DNA of 21,338 nucleotides from Candidatus Omnitrophota bacterium (GTDB lineage: Bacteria; Omnitrophota; Gorgyraeia; Gygaellales; Profunditerraquicolaceae): positions 1-21,338 of the forward strand of contig JAQUAP010000013.1 of assembly GCA_028687205.1 (NCBI GenBank), in the 5' to 3' direction. Below are positions 15,324 through 21,338 of the stretch, piece after piece. The position numbers and the translations under genes were made by a program. Numbering within the stretch: the first letter of the stretch is position 1; each line of letters starts with the position of its first letter. The notes under the pieces are model-generated. The model saw only the letters and a list, made by a program, of their open reading frames with translations. It searched no databases and was not told the origin of the DNA.

Positions 15324-16705
15324 ATTACGCGGTAATTTTAGCCGGCGGCGTGGGAAGCAGGTTCTGGCCTTTTTCGCGCGAGCTTGAGCCAAAACAATTT
15401 ATGAAGCTTATAGGAAAAGAGAGCCTCCTGCAGGCAACGGTTAAGCGCCTGAAAGGCTTAGTCATTCCGAAAAATACCTTTATCATTACCAATAATATCT
15501 ATTTTTACGAATTACTGGAGCAGCTAAAAGGCTCCGGGATACCCGAAGAAAATATTATCTTAGAGCCGCAAGGTAAGAATACGGCTCCGGCCATCGGGGT
15601 CTGCGCCAGGCTGATCAGCCAGAAGGACAAAAATGCCGTATTGGTAGTTTTGCCGGCGGACCACTATATTAAAAACCTCACCGGTTTTAAGAAAGCTATC
15701 CAGAAAGCAATCAGCGCGGCGAAAGCAGGTTTATTGGTGACTATCGGTATAAAGCCGGATAAGCCCTCAACGGCGTATGGGTATATCAAGGTAAAGGCAG
15801 CAAAAGGGATAAAATACTTTAAGGTAGGGAAGTTTTTGGAAAAACCGGCGTTAAATAAGGCCAGGAAATACTTTAAAGCCAAAAATTATTATTGGAACAG
15901 CGGTATATTTATCTGGGAGGCCAATGTTTTCCTGGAAGAAATGCGTAAATATCTACCCCGCTTATCCAGGCAGCTCGCTTCTATAGAATCAAAAGAAGAT
16001 ATTAAGAAGGTTTGGCCGGAGATTAAGCCCATCTCCGTTGATTATGGAGTGATGGAACATTCTAAAAAGATTGCGCTTATCCCGGCTGACTTTTACTGGA
16101 CAGATTTAGGCAGCTGGGACGCCTTAAGCGATATCTTTCCCAAAGATCGCCGGGGAAACATCCTGCAGGCTGATACCTATAATCTGGATAGCCGCGGGGT
16201 GTGCATCTTCAGCAAAGGAAACAGGCTTATCTCTACTATCGGAGTCAGGGATCTGGTGATCGCGGATACGGCAGACGCGCTTTTAGTCTGCGACCGCGCC
16301 AAGGCCCAGGATGTTAAGAAACTGGTTGAGGCCCTGAAGTTTTCTAACCGCAAAGAACGCTCAGTGCATTTAACTGAAAAGAGGCCCTGGGGTTCGTTTA
16401 CCGTGCTGCAGGATAGCCTGGGCTTTAAGATTAAGCTGATTGAAATCGCTCCCCATAAGCGCCTGAGTTTACAGCGGCATAAAAAGCGCGCTGAACATTG
16501 GGTAGTGGTTTCAGGCAGGGCCCGGGTGACCAGCGCAGGCAAAGCCAGGTTAGTGCGGGCAAACGAGAGTATCTATATCCCCAAGGGTATTAAACACCGC
16601 CTGGAAAACCCGCTGGGCGCGCCGCTTAAAATCGTAGAAGTCCAGACAGGCAATTACCTGGGCGAAGACGATATAGAGAGATTTGCCGATGATTTCAAAA
16701 GGTAG
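15320..16705 (+). CDS. manC: Mannose-1-phosphate guanylyltransferase / mannose-6-phosphate isomerase (type II, ManC)
   Basis: The 461 residues match the bifunctional type II enzymes. The nucleotidyltransferase domain (about 1-270) has the signature LAGGVGSRFWPFSRELEPKQ, NTAPAIGVCARLI, LPADHYI, YGYIKV, FLEKP, NSGIFIWEAN and the YWTDLGSWDAL block. The C-terminal cupin (about 345-455) has EKRPWGSFTVL, APHKRLSLQRHKKRAEHWVV with the metal-ligand histidines, and IYIPKGIKHRLENP. The reactions are isomerisation of fructose-6-P and mannose-6-P, and GTP + mannose-1-P to GDP-mannose. A phosphomannomutase is also needed and is not in the window. GDP-mannose would feed the GT2 polyprenyl-phosphate sugar synthases upstream or supply deoxy-sugars made from it. 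It lies between two GT9 genes and overlaps both. Confidence 0.94.
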   Translation: MNYAVILAGGVGSRFWPFSRELEPKQFMKLIGKESLLQATVKRLKGLVIPKNTFIITNNIYFYELLEQLKGSGIPEENIILEPQGKNTAPAIGVCARLISQKDKNAVLVVLPADHYIKNLTGFKKAIQKAISAAKAGLLVTIGIKPDKPSTAYGYIKVKAAKGIKYFKVGKFLEKPALNKARKYFKAKNYYWNSGIFIWEANVFLEEMRKYLPRLSRQLASIESKEDIKKVWPEIKPISVDYGVMEHSKKIALIPADFYWTDLGSWDALSDIFPKDRRGNILQADTYNLDSRGVCIFSKGNRLISTIGVRDLVIADTADALLVCDRAKAQDVKKLVEALKFSNRKERSVHLTEKRPWGSFTVLQDSLGFKIKLIEIAPHKRLSLQRHKKRAEHWVVVSGRARVTSAGKARLVRANESIYIPKGIKHRLENPLGAPLKIVEVQTGNYLGEDDIERFADDFKR

Positions 16706-17792
16706 TGTTTATAAGAAAATCCTGGTGATTAATCCCTTTGGCATCGGAGATGTCCTGTTTACTACTCCTGCCTTAAGGGCAATCAAGGAAAAATACCCGC
16801 CTAGCTTTATCGGCTACTGGTGTAACCAGAGAGTTAAGCCTTTAGTAGCATCCAATCCTAATGTCGACAAGGTATTCGCCTTATCGCGCGGAGACCTGAA
16901 AAAAATATACCGGGAATCGTTTTTTTCCGGAACCTGGAATACCTTGAGGCTTATCCGGCAGCTCCGTAAAGAGCATTTTGACATTTGCCTTGACTTTTCA
17001 TTAGACCATCGATATAGTCTATTAGCCAAAATAATCGGAATCCCTGCACGCATCGGTTTCAATTACAAGGGCCGGGGTAGGTTTCTTACGCATAAAATAG
17101 CTATAACCGGCTACCATGATAAGCACGCGGTAGAGTATTACCTGGATTTATTGCGTCTCTTAAATATAGAGGCAGAAGATAAGTCTTTGGAATTGGCCGT
17201 GCCTGATAGCGTCAGGACAAAAGCGCGTAATATCCTTGCTGCCAGGGGAATTGAAGCTGATGACCTTCTGGTCGGTATCGCTCCCGGAGCCGGAGGGAGC
17301 TGGGGAAAAGACGCCGGCTATAAACATTGGCCCGCGTTAAAATTTGCCCAGGTTGCGCAAAGGCTGGTAGGTGAACTTAAGGCCAAGGTCATTATTTTAG
17401 GCGATGAAAGCGAGCGGCCGATTGCCGATGTAATGGTTAATGCCATGCGCCATAAGCCGGTAGACCTTACCGGCAGTACTAATTTAGAGATTTTACCGGC
17501 GGTAATAAAAGAGCTCCAGCTTTTGATATGCAACGATGGCGGGCCGATGCATATGGCAGTCGCCCTGGGCGTCAAGACAGTTTCAGTATTTGGCCCGGTA
17601 AGCGAATTGGTTTACGGCCCGTATCCTGAACACCGGAACCATGTGGTTCTAAAATGGGATGGCCTTTGCCGGCCGTGTTATAAAAATTTTAAGCTTCCTG
17701 CCTGTGACAGGGATAAAGAATGCCTGAAGTCCGTAAGTGTAGAAGATGTGTTTAAGGCAAGCAGCGCGCTGTTAAGCCAGGAAAAGGATTAG
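16689..17792 (+). CDS. GT9 heptosyltransferase-family glycosyltransferase, cysteine-rich C-terminus
   Basis: ATG 16689 is preferred to TTG 16683. GAGAG at 16676-16680 lies 8 bases before it, and both starts are inside the end of manC. The 367-residue product has the classic GT9 start ILVINPFGIGDVLFTTPALR (G18, G20, D21) and the donor site LICNDGGPMHMAVALGVKTV followed by FGPVSELVYGPYP. The C-terminus has a cysteine group CRPCYKNFKLPACDRDKECL, a feature of many GT9 proteins of the RfaF type whose role I do not know. It probably adds a heptose or related sugar to a lipid core in the cytoplasm. Similarity to the 14412 product is only family-level, so the two likely act at different positions. 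Confidence 0.87.
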   Translation: MISKGSVYKKILVINPFGIGDVLFTTPALRAIKEKYPPSFIGYWCNQRVKPLVASNPNVDKVFALSRGDLKKIYRESFFSGTWNTLRLIRQLRKEHFDICLDFSLDHRYSLLAKIIGIPARIGFNYKGRGRFLTHKIAITGYHDKHAVEYYLDLLRLLNIEAEDKSLELAVPDSVRTKARNILAARGIEADDLLVGIAPGAGGSWGKDAGYKHWPALKFAQVAQRLVGELKAKVIILGDESERPIADVMVNAMRHKPVDLTGSTNLEILPAVIKELQLLICNDGGPMHMAVALGVKTVSVFGPVSELVYGPYPEHRNHVVLKWDGLCRPCYKNFKLPACDRDKECLKSVSVEDVFKASSALLSQEKD

Positions 17793-17794
17793 CT

Positions 17795-18946
17795 ATGAAA
17801 ATATCCGCGTTAGACTTAAAAAAACAGATTGCCCCTATCCGCAGGGAGCTGGACCTGGCTATAAAAGGGGTAATTGACGATACCGGATTTATCCTCGGGC
17901 CAGGCGTAGGTAAATTTGAAAAAGATATAGCTAAATACTGCGCGGCAAAATATGCCGTAGGCGTATCTAACGGCACAGACGCGCTCAGCCTCTCTTTATT
18001 GGCGCTGGGGATTAAAAGCGGCGAGGGGGTAATCTGCCCGGCATTTACTTACTATGCGACTGCGGGAGCTATCGCGGCTATAGGCGCCAGGCCGGTTTTC
18101 GCGGATATTGATAAGGAGACTTATAATATTTCCATTGAGAGTGTTGAGAAGATCTTGCTTAAGCAGCATAAATTTAAGCTAAAGGCGGTTATCCCGGTGC
18201 ATCTTTACGGCCAGTGCGCGGATATGTCCGGGATTTTAAGGTTAGCGCGTAAATATAAATTAAGGGTTATTGAGGATGCGGCCCAGAGTTTCGGCGCAGA
18301 ATATCGCGGTAAAAAAGCCGGGACGCTGGGCGATTGCGGGGCAGTAAGTTTTTATCCGGCTAAAAATTTAGGCGCTTTCGGCGACGCCGGCGCAGTCCTC
18401 ACCAATAACCGGGCGGTAAATGAAAAATTAAGGATTTTACGCAACCAGGGTAACAAAAATCAATATTTTCATTCTCTTCTAGGCCGGAATAACCGCATGG
18501 ATACGTTTCAGGCAGTTGTCCTCGGGGTTAAATTGAAATATTTAGACGCCTGGAATAAGCAGAGGCAGGAGGTTGCCGGCTATTTTAATAAGCATTTATC
18601 CTACCTGGCAGTAAAGCTCCCCTTTACCGCGCCTTACTCTACGCATATTTATCATCAATATGTTTTGCGGGTACCCGGTTCAAATAAGGGGCTGTTAGGG
18701 TATTTAAGGGCCAAAGGCATTGACTCGCGGGTCTTCTATCCCTTACCGCTGCATCTGCAAAAGTGTTTTAAATATCTTGGGTATAAAAAAGGGGATTTTC
18801 CGGAAGCAGAAAAAGCCAGCCGCCAGACCCTGACTTTGCCCATTGACCCTAATCTTACCGGAGAAGAAAAAGATTATATTATCCAGCAAGTTAGGGACGG
18901 TTCTCAAGTCAAAGCTAAACTGTCCCCTAAACGGGGACACCTTTAG
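17795..18946 (+). CDS. DegT/DnrJ/EryC1-family PLP-dependent sugar aminotransferase; C-terminus replaced by repeat
   Basis: The 383-residue enzyme has the fold-type I pattern of nucleotide-sugar aminotransferases: the GVSNGTDALSLSLLALGI stretch, PAFTYYATAGAIAAIGARPV, EDAAQSFGAEYRGKKAG (D161) and the Schiff-base lysine in FYPAKNLGAFGDAGAVLTN (K190). It should transfer an amino group, usually from glutamate, to a keto nucleotide sugar, giving an amino sugar such as a 3- or 4-amino-deoxy hexose. No keto-sugar-forming dehydratase is clearly present in the window. The last 17 residues (367-383) and the stop are encoded by the palindromic repeat at 18893, so the native C-terminus has been altered slightly. 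The body is complete and the family tolerates variable ends, so activity is likely kept. Confidence 0.9.
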   Translation: MKISALDLKKQIAPIRRELDLAIKGVIDDTGFILGPGVGKFEKDIAKYCAAKYAVGVSNGTDALSLSLLALGIKSGEGVICPAFTYYATAGAIAAIGARPVFADIDKETYNISIESVEKILLKQHKFKLKAVIPVHLYGQCADMSGILRLARKYKLRVIEDAAQSFGAEYRGKKAGTLGDCGAVSFYPAKNLGAFGDAGAVLTNNRAVNEKLRILRNQGNKNQYFHSLLGRNNRMDTFQAVVLGVKLKYLDAWNKQRQEVAGYFNKHLSYLAVKLPFTAPYSTHIYHQYVLRVPGSNKGLLGYLRAKGIDSRVFYPLPLHLQKCFKYLGYKKGDFPEAEKASRQTLTLPIDPNLTGEEKDYIIQQVRDGSQVKAKLSPKRGHL

Positions 18947-18967
18947 ATTGAGTTGAGAACCGTCCCT
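18893..18967. repeat. 75-bp palindromic repeat, copy 1 (inverted relative to copy 2)
   Basis: The element begins AGGGACGGTTCTCAA and ends with its exact reverse complement, 15 bases each. Inside, TGTCCCC and GGGGACA form a second stem around a 5-base loop (TAAAC), with a mismatched bulge between the stems. The whole can fold into a long hairpin. It is identical over 75 of 75 bases to the reverse complement of 20289-20363. GGGAC-rich palindromes of this kind resemble REP-like elements moved by REP-associated tyrosine transposases, but no transposase is in the window, so origin is inferred. No T-run follows, so it is not a classic intrinsic terminator. It encodes the last 17 codons and stop of the aminotransferase. 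Confidence 0.92.
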
Positions 18968-18973
18968 AATATA

Positions 18974-18979
18974 AAGGAG
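18974..18979 (+). promoter_or_regulatory. Ribosome binding site of the WaaE-like gene
   Basis: AAGGAG lies 7 bases before ATG 18987 and only 6 bases after the end of repeat copy 1. The gene therefore keeps its own translation signal although the repeat separates it from the aminotransferase. Confidence 0.7.
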
Positions 18980-18986
18980 TTTACCC

Positions 18987-19751
18987 ATGGTTAATCTGTC
19001 GGTTATAGTTATAACTAAAAATGAGGAATCCTGCCTGGCGGAATGCCTTGATTCGGTAAAATGGGCGGGTGAAATTATTATCGTGGATGATGAAAGCACG
19101 GACAGGACAGTTGAGATTGCTAGGCAATATACCGCTAAGGTTTTTTCCAGGAAAATGGATGTAGAAGGTAAGCACCGGAACTGGGCTTATGCTAAGGCCT
19201 CTAACCTTTGGGTTTTGAGCCTGGACGCGGATGAAAAAGCGACTCCGGAGTTAAAGCGGGAAATTGAAGAAGCGGTCAAATCGCAGGATTTTGTCGCCTA
19301 CGATATACCTTTGCGTAACTATATCGGCAGCTATTGGGTAAAATACGGCGGGTGGTACCCGGCCTCAAAGGTGCGGCTTTTCAGGAAGGATAAATTTAAA
19401 TACGAAGAAGCCAAGGTGCACCCGCGGGTATTTATTGACGGCCAATGCGGGCACTTAAAAAACGATATTATCCATAAAGGCTATCCGGATTTAGAGCATT
19501 TCCTGAATAGCGTTAACCGCCAGTCAACCCTGGAGGCGGAGAAATGGCTCAATACCGGTAGGCGCATGAATTTAATCTGGATTACCTGGCGCTCAGTGGA
19601 CAGGTTCTTCAGGAGATACCTACGCAAGAAGGCGTATAAAGATGGGCTCTACGGGTTCGTGATTGCTTATTTTGATTCTCTATACCAGATATTAAGCTAC
19701 CTTAAGTATAAAGAAATGAAGAAGGCAGCAGGCAGGGGAAACAAAAAATGA
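18987..19751 (+). CDS. GT2 glycosyltransferase, WaaE/KdtX-like
   Basis: This 254-residue protein starts LSVIVITKNEESCLAECL, has WAGEIIIVDDESTDRT (D34, D35) and then RNWAYAKASNLWVLSLDADE (DAD at 80-82). The latter block is typical of the WaaE/KdtX group, which adds a sugar, glucose in known cases, to the heptose region of the lipopolysaccharide core. HPRVFIDGQCGHLKNDIIH and the C-terminal RKKAYKDGLYGFVIAYFDS also match this group. It acts in the cytoplasm at the membrane face. It is directly followed by gmhB with an ATGA overlap, and both lie between the two inverted repeats. The donor sugar cannot be assigned from sequence. Confidence 0.88.
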   Translation: MVNLSVIVITKNEESCLAECLDSVKWAGEIIIVDDESTDRTVEIARQYTAKVFSRKMDVEGKHRNWAYAKASNLWVLSLDADEKATPELKREIEEAVKSQDFVAYDIPLRNYIGSYWVKYGGWYPASKVRLFRKDKFKYEEAKVHPRVFIDGQCGHLKNDIIHKGYPDLEHFLNSVNRQSTLEAEKWLNTGRRMNLIWITWRSVDRFFRRYLRKKAYKDGLYGFVIAYFDSLYQILSYLKYKEMKKAAGRGNKK

Positions 19752-20329
19752 AGGTTGTATTTTTAGACAGAGATGGCGTAATCAACAAGTATCCGGGTGA
19801 TAAGGCATATGTTACTTCGGTTAAGAAGTTTTGTTTTCTGCCCGGCTCAAAACAGGCGATTTTCCGGCTGGCTAAGGCGGGTTTCAAGATATTTGTCGCT
19901 TCCAACCAGGCGGGGATAGGCAGGGGGATCTATGCGCGCCGGACACTGGAGGCGATTACCCGCAAGATGCTTTTAGAAATAGAAAAATCTAAGGGTAAAA
20001 TTAATAAAGTGTATTATTGCCTGCACCGTAAAGAAGCGGGATGTTCCTGCCGTAAGCCCCGCCCAGGGCTGCTTAGAAAAGCCGCTAAAGAATTTAAGTT
20101 CAGCCTTAAAAACGCCTATTTTATAGGCGATACTATCCGGGATGTAATTACCGCCAGGCGCGCCGGATGTAAATCCGTCCTCGTCCTTTGCGGAAAAGAA
20201 AAACTGGCAAACAGAAAAAATTGGGAGGCGGCTCCGGATTTTGTGTTCAAAAACCTCAAAGCAGCCGTAACTTTCCTTACTCAAAATCAGGGACGGTTCT
20301 CAACTCAATCTAAAGGTGTCCCCGTTTAG
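19748..20329 (+). CDS. gmhB: D-glycero-D-manno-heptose-1,7-bisphosphate 7-phosphatase (GmhB), HAD family
   Basis: The 193-residue protein has the HAD motif FLDRDGVINKYPG (nucleophile D7, D9), ASNQAGIGRG at 51-60, the lysine region CSCRKPRPG and FIGDTIRDVITARRAG (D128, D132). A zinc site typical of GmhB is present as C91, H93, C99 and C101. The enzyme removes the 7-phosphate of heptose bisphosphate on the way to ADP-heptose for the lipopolysaccharide core. The partner genes gmhA and hldE are not in the window. The last 12 residues (182-193) and the stop are encoded by repeat copy 2. The native end is thus lost or replaced, but all catalytic motifs precede it. The close relative HisB-N/histidinol phosphatase is possible but unlikely here. 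Confidence 0.9.
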   Translation: MKVVFLDRDGVINKYPGDKAYVTSVKKFCFLPGSKQAIFRLAKAGFKIFVASNQAGIGRGIYARRTLEAITRKMLLEIEKSKGKINKVYYCLHRKEAGCSCRKPRPGLLRKAAKEFKFSLKNAYFIGDTIRDVITARRAGCKSVLVLCGKEKLANRKNWEAAPDFVFKNLKAAVTFLTQNQGRFSTQSKGVPV

Positions 20330-20363
20330 GGGACAGTTTAGCTTTGACTTGAGAACCGTCCCT
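20289..20363. repeat. 75-bp palindromic repeat, copy 2 (inverted relative to copy 1)
   Basis: This is the exact reverse complement of 18893-18967. It has the same 15-base terminal inverted repeats and the inner GTCCCC/GGGGAC stem. It encodes the last 12 codons and the TAG of gmhB (20327-20329) and ends 11 bases before the ATG of the next gene. It could form a hairpin in the transcript between gmhB and the MGDG-synthase-like gene and so affect RNA stability or downstream expression. That is an inference. Confidence 0.92.
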
Positions 20364-20374
20364 AAATAAAGAAA

Positions 20375-21338
20375 ATGAAGTTACTGATAACCTATGCTTC
20401 TGCCGGAGCGGGGCATCGCCGGGTAGCCGAAGCAGTATATAATTATTTTAGGGAAAACCGGCCTGAAGTCAGCCTGGAAATGGTTGATATACTGGCTAAA
20501 ACCAATGCCTTGTTCAGGTTTGATTATGCCAGGGGCTATTCTTTTCTCGTGCAGTACGCAGTCAAGATCTGGCATTTCGCGTTTTGGCTTACGGAATTCA
20601 AGGCCTTAAGGCCGTTAACGCGTTTTATCGCGTCTTTGCTCAACCAGATTAATACGCGGGAGTTCGCTGCCTATTTAATCCAAAGGGACCCGGACTACAT
20701 CATCTCTACGCATTTCCTGCCTTCGGAGATAGCCAGCCATTTGAAAATAAGAAAAGAAATAAGTGCTAAGATTATTACCATCATCACTGATTTTGGCGTG
20801 CATCCGTTTTGGATCAACCGGGGCACGGACCTTTACGTCGTTGCCTCGGATTTTACGCGGGATAAACTAATTGCCGAAGGCATAGCGCCGGAGAAAATAA
20901 AAGTATTCGGGCTTCCTTCTGACGCCAAATTCCTGCGGCAGTTTGACCGGGCTGCCTTAGCGGCTAAACTGGGGATCAGGCCGGATAAATTTACGGCCCT
21001 GCTTATGACCGGCTCGCTGGGTATCGGGCCGCTGGAAGAACTTGCCGCGGAATTATGCCGGGAGGCGCAGGTGCTGGTTGTCTGCGCCGCCAATAAAAAA
21101 TTATACGCCAGGCTAAATAAAAGGGATCTGCCCAATGTCAAGGTTTTTGGCTTTGTGCATAACCCCGAAGAGCTGATGGGTGTTTGCGATGTTATTATAA
21201 CCAAGCCCGGAGGTTCTACTATCTCCGAGATACTCAATATGGAATTAGCCCCGATATTCATCTCGGTTATACCCGGCCAGGAAGAAGGCAATGTGGAGGC
21301 CTTGGAACAGTTGGGCATAAGTTCGACTCCCCAGGGGA
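20375..21338 (+). CDS. MGDG synthase-like (GT28-type) lipid glycosyltransferase, 3' truncated
   Basis: An open frame from ATG 20375 runs to the right edge without a stop (321 complete codons). It starts LLITYASAGAGHRRVAEAV, the glycine/histidine motif (G11, G13, H14) of monogalactosyldiacylglycerol synthase-type enzymes. THFLPSEIA and ITDFGVHPFW (D139) follow, as in that N-terminal domain, and then the donor-sugar motif VIITKPGGSTISEIL (TKPGGS at 276-281). Bacterial members add glucose, galactose or another sugar from a UDP donor to diacylglycerol or a related lipid at the membrane. MurG is a more distant relative. The usual length is about 370-390, so roughly 50-70 residues are missing. The gene lies right behind repeat copy 2, with only a weak AAAG upstream. 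Confidence 0.85.
   Translation, partial: MKLLITYASAGAGHRRVAEAVYNYFRENRPEVSLEMVDILAKTNALFRFDYARGYSFLVQYAVKIWHFAFWLTEFKALRPLTRFIASLLNQINTREFAAYLIQRDPDYIISTHFLPSEIASHLKIRKEISAKIITIITDFGVHPFWINRGTDLYVVASDFTRDKLIAEGIAPEKIKVFGLPSDAKFLRQFDRAALAAKLGIRPDKFTALLMTGSLGIGPLEELAAELCREAQVLVVCAANKKLYARLNKRDLPNVKVFGFVHNPEELMGVCDVIITKPGGSTISEILNMELAPIFISVIPGQEEGNVEALEQLGISSTPQG

Noticed and set aside
18893..18967. Repeat copy 1 as an ordinary rho-independent terminator
   Set aside because: The hairpin is strong, but no T-run follows on either strand. The same sequence recurs inverted downstream, and a functional-looking gene follows closely. A repeat element explains it better.
18893..20363. The repeats as ends of an insertion sequence or composite transposon with its own transposase
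   Set aside because: The enclosed genes are a glycosyltransferase and a phosphatase, neither of them a transposase, and I see no clear target-site duplication. A bracketed block is all that can be claimed.
20833..21318. 161-codon open frame on the minus strand, the longest antisense frame in the window
   Set aside because: It lies fully opposite the MGDG synthase-like gene, whose motifs are clear. The predicted peptide is serine/alanine-rich with no recognisable domain, as expected for a shadow frame.

Overview
This 21.3 kb window is one dense gene cluster for cell-surface glycan synthesis. All 20 protein genes I support lie on the + strand, with overlaps of 1 to about 22 bases or gaps of a few dozen bases at most. 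No stretch over 300 bases lacks a gene, and I see no tRNA, rRNA, CRISPR array, integrase or transposase gene. The content is that of a Gram-negative-type envelope: two GT9 heptosyltransferase-like genes, a WaaE-like glycosyltransferase, GmhB and an O-antigen-ligase-like protein. The mixture with polyprenyl-phosphate-sugar synthases, GT-C membrane transferases, a carbamoyltransferase/SxtJ/DUF5989 trio and GGGAC-rich palindromic repeats reminds me of uncultured Omnitrophota (former OP3) or related PVC-type genomes. That assignment is an inference from style, not proof.

Layout. (1) 2-5009: a truncated GT-C-like membrane protein, a radical SAM/SPASM protein, a methyltransferase with an N-terminal zinc ribbon, a GT2 of the polyprenyl-phosphate-sugar synthase type, and an SDR sugar epimerase with an inserted zinc ribbon that appears to start at CTG. 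(2) 5006-11039: an O-antigen ligase/polymerase-like protein, two more GT2 enzymes of the same type, a small membrane-anchored unknown, and two polytopic GT39-like proteins. (3) 11020-14412: a GT2 with an unfamiliar C-terminal extension, then a carbamoyltransferase, SxtJ-family protein and a 52-residue DUF5989 protein. (4) 14412-18946: two GT9 enzymes flanking a bifunctional ManC, then a DegT-family aminotransferase. (5) 18893-20363: two identical 75-bp palindromic elements in inverted orientation bracketing a WaaE-like glycosyltransferase and gmhB. (6) 20375-end: a truncated MGDG-synthase-like (GT28-type) glycosyltransferase.

How it may work together (inference). ManC would make GDP-mannose. 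The GT2 enzymes would load mannose or a similar sugar onto a polyprenyl phosphate, and the GT-C proteins would use that lipid-linked sugar on the far side of the membrane. GT9 and WaaE-like enzymes plus GmhB point to a heptose-containing core. The epimerase, aminotransferase, methyltransferase and carbamoyltransferase would supply modified sugars or decorations, and the ligase-like protein would join or polymerise chains.

The most notable points are the inverted pair of identical repeats that supply the last codons and stop of the gene before each, the carbamoyltransferase-SxtJ-DUF5989 module with its easily missed small gene, and the probable CTG start of the epimerase. I found no clearly new defence or mobile system.
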